Source: Gottschalkiaceae bacterium SANA
Lineage (GTDB): Bacteria; Bacillota; Clostridia; Tissierellales; GPF-1
Direction: 5' to 3'
Length of the DNA stretch: 64,000 nucleotides
Assembly: GCA_036323355.1 (NCBI GenBank)
Contig: AP028876.1
Location: forward strand, 2,232,001 to 2,296,000
Below, piece after piece: positions 40,346 to 47,916 of the stretch. A program made the position numbers and the translations under genes. The notes under the pieces are model-generated. The model saw nothing but the letters and a program-made list of their open reading frames with translations, made no database searches and was not told the origin of the DNA. Each line of letters begins with the position of its first letter. The stretch's first letter is position 1.

Positions 40346-40531
40346 ATGACACGCTATCGTGTCCACAAAGTCAACTTGAAAAAGAAAATTGAGCCGGATG
40401 AATTAGAAAGCTATTTAAATGGATTAGAAGGAAAGATCATTTCCATCGTTCCAAATATCACCCCACGCATGCACCCCATGGGTGCCACCGCTCGATATGA
40501 CTATCTCTTAATTGTTGTTGAGCTGACATAA
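40346..40531 (+). CDS. small uncharacterised protein
   Basis: A 61-aa protein beginning MTRYRVHKVNLKKKIEPDELE, no signal or membrane helix, not recognised. Its ATG at 40346 has AAAGGAG 7 nt upstream, and a strong hairpin terminator follows at once, so it is a genuine small gene. A Fur-like sequence lies 22 bp upstream. Confidence 0.75.
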   Translation: MTRYRVHKVNLKKKIEPDELESYLNGLEGKIISIVPNITPRMHPMGATARYDYLLIVVELT

Positions 40532-40535
40532 AAAA

Positions 40536-40579
40536 AACCCCTTGCAAGACAATGCCTTCATTGTCCCTTGCAAGGGGTT
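40536..40579. terminator. long bidirectional terminator
   Basis: AACCCCTTGCAAG pairs with CTTGCAAGGGGTT, continued by ACAATG/CATTGT with one bulge and a 4-nt loop. It serves the small gene on the plus strand and the trpXYZ-type operon on the minus strand. Confidence 0.85.
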
Positions 40580-40592
40580 CTATCATTCCTAG

Positions 40593-41351
40593 TTATAGAA
40601 CCGGAAGATAGAATTTCGCCAACAAGTCTTCCATCGTGAATTGAGCTCTTGCTTTTTCTTTCAGATCTTCAATAATTTGTCCTTCTCGCATCATAATCAA
40701 TCGATTGCCATAGGTGAGGGCATCCTTCAAATTATGGGTCACCATGATGGTCATAATGCCCTTCTCAGCGACCAGGGCTTGGGTCTTGTCCAAAATGAGA
40801 TTCGCTGTCTTGGGATCCAAGGCTGCTGTATGTTCATCCAGCAAAAGCAATTGAGGTGTTTTCATGGTAGCCATTACCAAGGCAACGGTTTGACGCTGAC
40901 CGCCTGACAGTTCCTCCATGGGCGTATCTAATTTGTTTTCCAATCCCAAACCCAAATCTTTTAATAGCTCACCATACCGCTCTCTTGCCGATTTCTCGAT
41001 GGCGAATCGAAGGCTAACACGCTCGCCCTTGCGATCTGCCAAGGCCATATTCTCCAAAAGCGTCATGCTACCGACAGTGCCTGCGGCAGGATCCTGATAG
41101 ACCTTGCCAATTCTTGCTTTTTTCAAGTGGGACGCCATTGATAAGATAGATTGATTCTCCAGTAAAACATCCCCGTCATCCGGCATCATATCTCCGACTA
41201 TCATTTTAAATAAAGATGACTTACCCGCTCCATTATTCCCTACCATGGTCACAAATTCGTTTTTTTGAATGGATAAATCCAATCCAGAAAAAAGAACTTG
41301 TGGACCTTGTGCCGTTTGAAAGGTTTTATGAATTTCTCTAAACTCGAGCAT
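40593..41351 (-). CDS. TrpXYZ-type ABC transporter ATP-binding protein
   Basis: A 252-aa ATPase with Walker A GNNGAGKSS (near residue 38), signature LSGGQRQT and Walker B LLLLDEHTA. This subgroup (COG1101-like) goes with the permease and binding protein that follow here in the order binding protein, permease, ATPase. In Firmicutes and streptococci this set is the predicted tryptophan transporter TrpXYZ, although other members transport different compounds. ATG 41351 is used; it overlaps the permease gene by 14 nt. Confidence 0.85.
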   Translation of the reverse strand: MLEFREIHKTFQTAQGPQVLFSGLDLSIQKNEFVTMVGNNGAGKSSLFKMIVGDMMPDDGDVLLENQSILSMASHLKKARIGKVYQDPAAGTVGSMTLLENMALADRKGERVSLRFAIEKSARERYGELLKDLGLGLENKLDTPMEELSGGQRQTVALVMATMKTPQLLLLDEHTAALDPKTANLILDKTQALVAEKGIMTIMVTHNLKDALTYGNRLIMMREGQIIEDLKEKARAQFTMEDLLAKFYLPVL

Positions 41352-42180
41352 ATTTACCACCCACTTTCTTTTCCAAAATCAAAATAAACAAGAGGATAAA
41401 AGCCGTTACCAATTTCAAATCGCTCGGCTCCAATCCATAATGAAGGGCCGTCGCTAAAATCACCCGATAAACAAAGCTTCCCACAAGGGCAATTGTTGTG
41501 ATGGCAACAAAGCCAAATCGCTTAAACAGACTCTCGCCAAGAATAATTGAAGCCAATCCCGTTACCAATGTACCGATGCCCATGCTGATATCTGCAAAGC
41601 CTTGATACTGAGACATCATCGCACCAGACATGGCAACAAGGCTATTTGCCAGTCCCAATCCGACAATTTTATAATTGCCTGGATCGATGCCAAGACCTTC
41701 CACAACCCGCGAATTATCCCCAAGGGCTCGAAGCACAAAACCCGCATGGGTTTTAAGAAATAAGTCCACCATCAGTTTTACCAGCAAAGTAATTACAATA
41801 ATCTTTACCAGGCTACCCTCTTTGGATGCAAATAAGTGATTGACCGAAAACAAGGGTATATTGGGTTTCCCCATAATGCGAAGATTAATGCTATATAAGC
41901 CAATCATCACAAGAATCCCCGCTAATATGCCGTCGACTTTCCCCTTTGCATGAATCAGCCCTGTCACTGATCCTGCTACAAAGCCCGCTGCCAATGCGGC
42001 CAAGATCGCCGTAATCGCCGAACCACCGTTCACCAATACGCTTGCCGAGACTGCCGCCCCTGTAGCAAAGCTACCATCTACCGTAAGATCCGGAAAGTTC
42101 AAGATCCGAAAGCTGATTAAAATTCCGATTGCCATAATGCCAAATATCAAACCCTGTTCCAATAATGATAGAAAATCCAT
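41338..42180 (-). CDS. TrpXYZ-type ABC transporter permease
   Basis: A 280-aa permease with about eight helices, of the branched-chain-amino-acid-like fold. It shows the COG4120 pattern DLTVDGSFATGAAVSA, GLIHAKGKVDGILAGI and ALGDNSRVVEGLGIDP. It has GGGGTG before ATG 42180 and lies 24 nt after the binding protein gene. Confidence 0.87.
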   Translation of the reverse strand: MDFLSLLEQGLIFGIMAIGILISFRILNFPDLTVDGSFATGAAVSASVLVNGGSAITAILAALAAGFVAGSVTGLIHAKGKVDGILAGILVMIGLYSINLRIMGKPNIPLFSVNHLFASKEGSLVKIIVITLLVKLMVDLFLKTHAGFVLRALGDNSRVVEGLGIDPGNYKIVGLGLANSLVAMSGAMMSQYQGFADISMGIGTLVTGLASIILGESLFKRFGFVAITTIALVGSFVYRVILATALHYGLEPSDLKLVTAFILLFILILEKKVGGKYARV

Positions 42181-42204
42181 ACCTGCACCCCGCTTCGCTG
42201 TCCC

Positions 42205-43179
42205 TTATTCTTCGAGTCGTCCCTCTAGCTCCTCAGGCAATGTGATACCAAAGAATGCCAAGGCTTCTTTATTTACCGTAAATGCCGTATTCTGAGTCGT
42301 TTCAAATGGGATTTCATCTACATTTGCACCCGCTAATATTCGCGCTAGCATTTTACCAGTTTGAAGGCCGACTTCATAATCACTGGCATTGTCCATGGCA
42401 ACCGCCCCTTGATCGACAAAGGCTTGAACCGTTCCAATAATCGGCACACCCGCTTCATTTGCCTTTTGAACAACAACAGGGAAAGCTGAAGCGACCATAT
42501 TATCCTGTACGGAATATAACATATCCACCTTTGGCAACAATTGATCCAATGCAAGACCAACCTCATTGGTTGAAGTGATCACGGCTACTTCCATCTTATA
42601 TCCCAATTCCTCAGCCTTTTTCTTCGCCCTTTCCATCAAGAACACCGAATTTGCTTCCGCCGTATTGTAGATCATGCCTATGGTTTTCACTTCCGGCAGC
42701 AGGGTTTTGAATAGATCAAATTGCGACTCAATCGGGGTCAAATTGCTAACCCCCGTCATCCCTGGTCCAATCAGCCCTGCGCCTTCAGGATCCGTTACTG
42801 CAGAAAAGACAACTGGAATTCCTTCTATCACGTTTTTCATGGCTTGTGCACTTGGTGTTGTTATTGCAACTATGACATCTTTTTTCTGTGACTGGAATTC
42901 CTGTGCAATCATTTGTGTGTTTTCAATGGCACCCTGGGCATTTTGAAAATCAATATGTATTTCCTGTCCGTCACGATACCCTTCCACTTCCAACTGATCA
43001 ATAATTCCTTGTCGAATTTCATCAAGTGATGGGTGTTCAACGATCTGCGTGATCCCAATTTCAATCGGCTTTACAGCTTCATCCCCGGTCGCTTCAGCCT
43101 TTACACATCCTGCAAGAAGCCCAACCACAATCAACAAACTCATCCCTACTCCAATTCGTTTCACCATTTGCTTTTTCAT
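42205..43179 (-). CDS. TrpX-type ABC transporter binding lipoprotein
   Basis: A 324-aa lipoprotein (signal peptide, lipobox LAGC) of the ABC_sub_bind family (PF04392-like): IGITQIVEHPSLDEIRQG at the start of the mature part, TPSAQAMKN, IPVVFSAVTDPEGAGL. Family members with this gene order are the proposed tryptophan-binding proteins. ATG 43179 (GGAGG 9-10 nt upstream) is preferred over 43188, which touches that site. It lies behind an attenuator with a Trp-containing leader peptide, which supports tryptophan as ligand. Confidence 0.88.
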   Translation of the reverse strand: MKKQMVKRIGVGMSLLIVVGLLAGCVKAEATGDEAVKPIEIGITQIVEHPSLDEIRQGIIDQLEVEGYRDGQEIHIDFQNAQGAIENTQMIAQEFQSQKKDVIVAITTPSAQAMKNVIEGIPVVFSAVTDPEGAGLIGPGMTGVSNLTPIESQFDLFKTLLPEVKTIGMIYNTAEANSVFLMERAKKKAEELGYKMEVAVITSTNEVGLALDQLLPKVDMLYSVQDNMVASAFPVVVQKANEAGVPIIGTVQAFVDQGAVAMDNASDYEVGLQTGKMLARILAGANVDEIPFETTQNTAFTVNKEALAFFGITLPEELEGRLEE

Positions 43180-43311
43180 CCTCTTCATCCTCCCATAAGT
43201 AAATGCATTCAGTCTCTACTCTTGCTCGAGCCTGACCATCTTCGTTTTAGTGACATATTAGCTGATTGGTTCATTTTGCTACATGTTGAACGTCGATTAT
43301 TCATCAGTAAT

Positions 43312-43342
43312 AAAAAAAGAGCCTACCCCTACGGATAGACTC
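43312..43342 (-). terminator. second terminator-like hairpin in the trpX leader
   Basis: GAGTCTATCC pairs with GGGTAGGCTC (two G-U) around GTAG, followed by seven T on the minus strand. It lies about 60 nt downstream of the first attenuator hairpin and 135 nt before trpX. Either it is a second control point or it is a back-up terminator. Confidence 0.7.
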
Positions 43343-43372
43343 ATGATCTACAGCTACACTTATTTCAAGCAT

Positions 43373-43401
43373 AAAAAAACCCGTACGCGAGGTACAGGTT
43401 C
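43373..43401 (-). terminator. attenuator terminator of the trpXYZ-type operon
   Basis: On the minus strand AACCTGTAC (43392-43400) pairs with GTACGGGTT (43378-43386) with one U-G, loop CTCGC, then a run of T. It begins about 25 nt after the leader-peptide stop. Its 5' arm can pair instead with 43443-43452 inside the leader ORF (GGTCAGGTTC with GAACCTG-T-ACC, one bulge), which would prevent the terminator. Confidence 0.75.
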
Positions 43402-43425
43402 AAATTGACATTATCTAAAAATCGA

Positions 43426-43518
43426 TTAAACGGCAAACAAACGAACCTGACCCATGTTATCAGCTTTTTTTGTGAGTTCATTCATTTGCCAACGCCAATT
43501 CATCATAGTCATTTTCAT
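43426..43518 (-). CDS. 30-aa leader peptide with two Trp codons (attenuator)
   Basis: A small ORF of 30 codons with a strong ribosome site (AAAGGAGGCGG, 5-6 nt before ATG 43518). Residues 7-11 read NWRWQ: two Trp codons (43495-43497 and 43489-43491) separated by one Arg codon. It starts about 25 nt from a predicted transcription start and stops 25 nt before a terminator. A segment near its end can pair with the terminator's 5' arm. This is the layout of a ribosome-mediated trp attenuator: stalling at the Trp codons would free the antiterminator, while full translation would cover it. The protein itself probably has no other role. Confidence 0.78.
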   Translation of the reverse strand: MKMTMMNWRWQMNELTKKADNMGQVRLFAV

Positions 43519-43548
43519 TGTTCCGCCTCCTTTAAATTTATTATCGCT

Positions 43549-43577
43549 AGTATATCGATATTTCCAGATTTCGTCAA
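43549..43577 (-). promoter_or_regulatory. sigma-A promoter of the attenuator/trpXYZ-type operon
   Basis: TTGACG (43572-43577), 17 nt and TATACT (43549-43554) on the minus strand, directly after the end of the AraC-type regulator gene. Confidence 0.82.
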
Positions 43578-43585
43578 GAGATATT

Positions 43586-44443
43586 TTACATTTTCTTAAT
43601 AGGTATCCAAATTTCACAAGCATATTCTTCTGCAGACGTATCGCCCAATGGGTAAATTTCAAGCTCTGGCGCATTTGCATGTTCGTATCCTGTTGATGGA
43701 AACCATTCAGAAAAAATTCGATCCCAAACACCTTGAATGGACTTTGGCAAGGGACCCCTTGCTTCAAAAACAGCCCAGGTTTGTGCTGGAATTTCCCGAA
43801 TTTTCAATCCTGCATCGCTTGTTTCATTTCTCTCAACAGCGATCATATACGTGAATGCCGATTGTTCTTCATCTAAATCAGCACAAATTCCAAGAAAACC
43901 CATCTTACCCGCCCCTTTAGTCATCTCTTTACCTTGAGGGTTATCCCAGATTTCATTCCAAAATTTCGGAATTTCGACATAGTTTTTCCCGTCCACCGTT
44001 GATATTCGACGCTCGACCCCCATCACAGTGAATGCTCCCTTTTCTTCAATTCGATACTTCATAATCGATTCTCCTTTAATCTGAATTTGAAAGGACATAC
44101 GTGGTATTGCTTTTAATTGCACGCCCGACTTTTTCGCTTCGGATGGGGTAATGCCATGAAATTTGATAAATGCTTTTGAAAAAGATTCCGGTGTCTGATA
44201 TCCATAACGAAATGCAACGTCAATCACCTTCTTCTTTCCCTGTTGCAGTTCTTGCGCCGCTAAAGTCAGTCTCCTCTTCCTCACATATTCCGCGACCGTT
44301 ACACCCGTTACCATATGAAATAATCGTTGGTAATGAAACTTGGATGTCAAGGTTTGTCTTGCAGCTTCTTCAATGTCTATTTCACCATCCATATTCGCTT
44401 CTAAGTATGCAATGCTATCATTTAACTGCTGTAAAAAATTCAT
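43586..44443 (-). CDS. AraC-family regulator with GyrI-like effector domain
   Basis: A 285-aa transcription factor. Residues 1-105 hold two helix-turn-helix motifs of the AraC type (EIDIEEAARQTLTSKFHYQR; VIDVAFRYGYQTPESFSKAF). Residues about 125-285 are a GyrI/SOUL-like ligand domain (AFTVMGVERRIST; LPKSIQGVWDRIFSEWFPSTGY; CEIWIPI). This architecture is that of Rob/YdeE-type multidrug sensors. Its target is not evident; the genes on either side differ in type. Confidence 0.88.
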   Translation of the reverse strand: MNFLQQLNDSIAYLEANMDGEIDIEEAARQTLTSKFHYQRLFHMVTGVTVAEYVRKRRLTLAAQELQQGKKKVIDVAFRYGYQTPESFSKAFIKFHGITPSEAKKSGVQLKAIPRMSFQIQIKGESIMKYRIEEKGAFTVMGVERRISTVDGKNYVEIPKFWNEIWDNPQGKEMTKGAGKMGFLGICADLDEEQSAFTYMIAVERNETSDAGLKIREIPAQTWAVFEARGPLPKSIQGVWDRIFSEWFPSTGYEHANAPELEIYPLGDTSAEEYACEIWIPIKKM

Positions 44444-44518
44444 ACCATGCCCCTTTCATCCTTATTATAGTTTCTGAGTATAAAATTTTCCGGTCATTAT
44501 TTGCTTTCATCAAACTGA

Positions 44519-45298
44519 TTAAAAACGAATTTTCACCATGCGATGCGTTGCCATCATCCCCGCCTTTTCTAAGGTCTTCCTCGATCCGATATTTGAAAAT
44601 TCACAGGCTGCATTCGCTTGCAGTCCCCGTTCTTTCGCTTTGACAAGTAAATTGGTAACCACATAAGTCGCAATCCCCCTCTTTCGAAAGTTAGGATGGG
44701 TCACCATACCCAGATCCGCAAATCCCGGAATCTTTTCATCCACTCTCAATTCGCCGGTTCCAATAATTTTCCCCTTCGTTTTCACAACAAATAATCCTCT
44801 ATTTTCCCGTAAACTCGCATAGTAACCAACAAAAGGCTCCCTAGAAATTGTTTGGCATATCTCCATTTCTTCTTCCGTAGCCTCTTCAAATACACACCCT
44901 TGCAGAGGTGGATCTACTTTTACGCTTTTCTCCCGACTTTCAAACAGGTATGATTCAATCGCAATCGACTCTTGAAATTCCAAACACAATGACAAAAACA
45001 ATGGCTGGCGCGTAGAAACTAAGGCTGATTTCACAGTTTCTTCAAACAGCATTTGCCACATCCATGCTTGCGCCATGGGCATGAATTCCTCATCCATCCA
45101 CCATTGAACCAATTCGCCATCATCCGTAATAAAGCAAGATCCCAAGCTTTGAGCACCTAGTTTAATTTCATAGCCCTTCGCTTTCCCCAGAATCACATTT
45201 CGAAAGAAATCATCAATGGTATGTCCAATTCTCGTGTAATACGCGAGTTTCACCTTCTCTGATTGTTCTACATCCAATGCAAGCAATCGAAACTTCAT
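44519..45298 (-). CDS. GNAT family N-acetyltransferase
   Basis: A 259-aa protein with a C-terminal GNAT domain: FVVKTKGKIIGTGELRVD, GMVTHPNFRKRGIATYVVTNLL (acetyl-CoA loop RKRGIA) and SNIGSRKTLEKAGM. The N-terminal 130 residues resemble a degenerate GNAT half. The acceptor is unknown. ATG 45298 is preceded by GAGAGGGG; the longer frame into 45433 belongs to the remains of the pcm gene. Confidence 0.8.
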   Translation of the reverse strand: MKFRLLALDVEQSEKVKLAYYTRIGHTIDDFFRNVILGKAKGYEIKLGAQSLGSCFITDDGELVQWWMDEEFMPMAQAWMWQMLFEETVKSALVSTRQPLFLSLCLEFQESIAIESYLFESREKSVKVDPPLQGCVFEEATEEEMEICQTISREPFVGYYASLRENRGLFVVKTKGKIIGTGELRVDEKIPGFADLGMVTHPNFRKRGIATYVVTNLLVKAKERGLQANAACEFSNIGSRKTLEKAGMMATHRMVKIRF

Positions 45299-45356
45299 CC
45301 TTTCATCCCCTCTCTCATGTCTTCCATTATAACCCAAAAGCCGCAGTTCTGTGGCT

Positions 45357-45746
45357 TCAGTCTTCCCACCCATATGCGCCGGCAAACTCCACAAATTGCA
45401 CCGATAAGAGTTCACTTTCCGAAAATGTGTCATCCCCCAATCGAGTAATCAACATCAGTTTTTGTATAACCCTCGTGCCGATTGGCAGGAGAAGTTTCCG
45501 CCCCGCTCAATTGCTCCATCAAGGCATAAGGCTTGCTAGCTCTAACACCTTATGGTCCTTGTGCAGATCTAGTTGGATCGTCATCTGAAGCACCAAGCTT
45601 GGCTGTGAAATGGTTTGTCCAAATCCAATGGGCAAGGGCACATCCTATTCTGCACGGTCATGCAGGGCTTTTGGAAGAAATATACGGCGATCCAAAGCCA
45701 TAAAAAAATCTACCATCTTCGTTTCTTCGTCTAAAAGCGTACCCAT
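45357..45746 (-). pseudogene. pcm: decayed protein-L-isoaspartate O-methyltransferase gene
   Basis: The minus strand from ATG 45746 reads DRRIFLPKALHDRAE-stop-DVPLPIGFGQTISQPS, the Pcm N-terminal pattern with a TAG where Tyr is usual. It continues to HKVLELAS, then jumps to PYALMEQL in another frame and to LLLPIGTRVIQKLML in a third, ending FVEFAGAYGWED. The SAM-binding middle (about 75-80 residues) is missing. With a nonsense codon, an internal deletion and two frame changes this is a pseudogene. It lies upstream of the GNAT gene. Remaining sequence between 45299 and 45862 shows nothing else. Confidence 0.8.
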
Positions 45747-45800
45747 AAAATCAACCGCTCTCTATGATTTTCATACCCATTCACTCACTTACCTTCAAAC

Positions 45801-45827
45801 AAAAAAGAGGAACCAAATCGGTCCCTC
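45801..45827 (-). terminator. terminator after brnQ
   Basis: GAGGGACC and GGTTCCTC pair (one G-U) and six T follow on the minus strand, about 35 nt after the brnQ stop. Confidence 0.75.
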
Positions 45828-45862
45828 AAACTCATTACTATTCATAGAAATGCATGCTTGCA

Positions 45863-47191
45863 TCATTTTTTTTGCATTGCCTTGACCACTAAGCCAATAG
45901 CCATCCCAAAGAAAGCAGGAAAAACCCACCCCAAGCCTTTTTCGTAAAGCGGAAGTTTGGCCATCATTTGAGAGAATTTCCCAAGCTCAATTCCACTCTG
46001 CCCCAAGGCATCAGTGAAGCTGACAATACCTGTGAGAAGTACCGTGAAGCGATAGGTAAATGTATGGCCTTGAATCACTCGATCCGCTAATCCCAAAAGA
46101 ATCAAGATGATTGCAATCGGATACATGGCCAGCAAAACAGGAATGGAAACCACTAAAATTTTGGTTAAGCCCATATTAGCCAAAAGCATGCTGATCAAGG
46201 TGATCACACCGACCCACACTCCATAGGACAGTGGTGTGTGCTCAGAGAAATATTGGCTGCAAGCAGCTGTTAGCCCGACACTTGTCGAGATACATGCCAA
46301 GGTAAAAATAACAGCCAGAAGGATAGCGCCTGGAAATCCATACATCGCTGTCACCACATAGGTAAGGGTTTGAGCACCATTCTCCGCAAATCCAAATTCA
46401 GATCCGCCCATGGCTCCCAAATGAGCCAACATGGCGTATATTATAAATAGAAATCCACCCGCAATGACTCCCGCTTGAATGGTTCCCGACACAATTGCCT
46501 TTTCATCTTTAATGCCCTTAGCACGAATTGAAACGGCAATAATGACACCAAAAACCAATGCCGCCAAAGTATCCAGTGTTAAATATCCATCCAGAAAACC
46601 CTGCACAAAAGGTGCTTCTTTATAAGCGCCAATCGCTGTACCATAGCTGCCAATCGGATTGAAAAAAGCACCGCCAAACATAATGAAAATCAAGATCAAA
46701 AGAATCGGCGTCAAAACTTTGCCCATCCGATCAACAAGATCTCCCGGTGAAAGCGAGAGCCAGAAATTAAGAGCAAAAAATACTATTGTATAAATCCCCA
46801 TGGCAAATGTAAGCGAAATTCCTTCTGCTAAATAGGGAGCAACCGCCATCTCAAATGGCAAGCTTCCCGCACGAGGTATAGCCAAAAATGGGCCAATCGC
46901 TAAATAGATGCTCACAATAAAAATTCCTGCAAACCAGGGATGTACTCGGCTGGCCAATTGTGACAATCCCCCGGACTTGGCTACCGCAACTACCCCAAGA
47001 ATTGGAAATCCAACTGCGGTAATTGCAAAAGCACCCATGGCAATCCAGGTTTGTTCCCCGGCCAACTGCCCTAAAAATGGCGGAAAAATTAAATTCCCTG
47101 CTCCAAAAAACATCGAAAATAACATAAGTCCTACTAAAAACACATCTTTCTTTGTCAATCTATCCAATGGTGTCCCCCTAATAAAGTTCAT
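45863..47191 (-). CDS. brnQ: branched-chain amino acid transport system carrier BrnQ
   Basis: A 442-aa cation-coupled transporter of leucine, isoleucine and valine with twelve helices. The family start LMLFSMFFGAGNLIFPPFLGQ and PRAGSLPFEMAV, FAENGAQTLTYVV are characteristic. ATG 47191 has GGGCGG 7 nt upstream; a TTG at 47206 lies within that site. The ribosome site is in the 3' arm of a stable hairpin at the very start of the transcript. Confidence 0.93.
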   Translation of the reverse strand: MNFIRGTPLDRLTKKDVFLVGLMLFSMFFGAGNLIFPPFLGQLAGEQTWIAMGAFAITAVGFPILGVVAVAKSGGLSQLASRVHPWFAGIFIVSIYLAIGPFLAIPRAGSLPFEMAVAPYLAEGISLTFAMGIYTIVFFALNFWLSLSPGDLVDRMGKVLTPILLILIFIMFGGAFFNPIGSYGTAIGAYKEAPFVQGFLDGYLTLDTLAALVFGVIIAVSIRAKGIKDEKAIVSGTIQAGVIAGGFLFIIYAMLAHLGAMGGSEFGFAENGAQTLTYVVTAMYGFPGAILLAVIFTLACISTSVGLTAACSQYFSEHTPLSYGVWVGVITLISMLLANMGLTKILVVSIPVLLAMYPIAIILILLGLADRVIQGHTFTYRFTVLLTGIVSFTDALGQSGIELGKFSQMMAKLPLYEKGLGWVFPAFFGMAIGLVVKAMQKK

Positions 47192-47197
47192 TAAAAT

Positions 47198-47220
47198 GCC
47201 GCCCAATTCTAAAGGACGGC
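47198..47220 (-). promoter_or_regulatory. ribosome-site-sequestering hairpin of brnQ
   Basis: GCCGTCC (47214-47220) pairs with GGGCGGC (47198-47204) over 7 bp (one U-G) with a 9-nt loop on the minus-strand transcript. The 3' arm is the only Shine-Dalgarno candidate for brnQ. Confidence 0.5.
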
Positions 47221-47230
47221 ACCAAGATTC

Positions 47231-47259
47231 ACTATATAAGCTTGTGCTCTTTCTGTCAA
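47231..47259 (-). promoter_or_regulatory. sigma-A promoter of brnQ
   Basis: TTGACA (47254-47259), 17 nt and TATAGT (47231-47236). The predicted start lies just upstream of the hairpin at 47198-47220. Confidence 0.88.
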
Positions 47260-47321
47260 TTCCTATTTAAGGGTCCCACGGCAAAATTTCATCATATCAG
47301 ACTATTCACTTTTTCATAAAC

Positions 47322-47342
47322 AAAAAGACTGCTCAAGCAGTC
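47322..47342 (-). terminator. terminator after the phosphoribosyltransferase gene
   Basis: GACTGC and GCAGTC with a 4-nt loop, then TTTTTG on the minus strand, 17 nt after the stop codon. Confidence 0.8.
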
Positions 47343-47358
47343 CTTTTCATCCATTCAT

Positions 47359-47904
47359 TTATTTGATTGGAAAGAGCGGCAATTTCTCAAGAAATAAAAT
47401 ATCTTTTCGCTCTGCCGCATCACCTTCAGCTAAAATTGCCGCCTTGACAACAATTTGGCCGCCTGCTTTTTTCACCAACTCTTCTACTGCACGAAGGGAT
47501 TCACCCGTGCTGATCACATCATCAATAATCGCTACACGCTTTCCCTGAACCAATGCAACATCATTGCCATCCAAGCATAGCATTTGCTTTTCATTGGTTG
47601 TAATGGATTCTACTTCATTAACCAATGGCTTATCCATGTAGGCTTTGATGCTCTTGCGCGCTACAATATAGTTCTTCATGCCCAAGATTTTTGATACCTC
47701 AAACACCAAAGGAATTCCTTTTGCTTCCGCAGTAACAAGCACATCAACCTCTGGCAACCGCTCCGCCAATACTTTCGCGGATGCGCATACCAATTCTGTA
47801 TCTCCCAAAATCACAAAACTTGCAATTGCTAAAGAATCGCTAATTTGAATAATCGGCAACTTTCTCGATAGTCCTGCGACTTGAAGTTCGTAAGTTTTCT
47901 TCAT
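47359..47904 (-). CDS. purine phosphoribosyltransferase (adenine/xanthine PRTase type)
   Basis: A 181-aa type I phosphoribosyltransferase with the PRPP loop VAIIDDVISTGES (residues about 120-132). It has the adenine/xanthine PRTase fold, with VTAEAKGIPLVFEVSKILG before it. It salvages a purine base to the nucleotide. The purine riboswitch and purine-type permease upstream suggest xanthine or guanine as substrate; the sequence alone does not tell xpt from apt-like members. It lies 12 nt after the permease gene. Confidence 0.82.
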   Translation of the reverse strand: MKKTYELQVAGLSRKLPIIQISDSLAIASFVILGDTELVCASAKVLAERLPEVDVLVTAEAKGIPLVFEVSKILGMKNYIVARKSIKAYMDKPLVNEVESITTNEKQMLCLDGNDVALVQGKRVAIIDDVISTGESLRAVEELVKKAGGQIVVKAAILAEGDAAERKDILFLEKLPLFPIK

Positions 47905-47916
47905 TTCTCGTCCTCT

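Noticed and set aside
43189-43585. T-box riboswitch in front of the TrpX-type operon
   Set aside because: No AGGGTGGNACCGCG antiterminator motif or specifier-loop domain was found; the leader peptide and alternative pairing explain the region better.
45640-45660. In-frame TAG in pcm as a pyrrolysine codon
   Set aside because: The gene also has two frame changes and has lost its SAM-binding centre, so decay is the simpler reading.
45299-45862. Several plus-strand ORFs of 60-100 codons
   Set aside because: They have no ribosome sites and run antisense to the pcm remains and the brnQ terminator.
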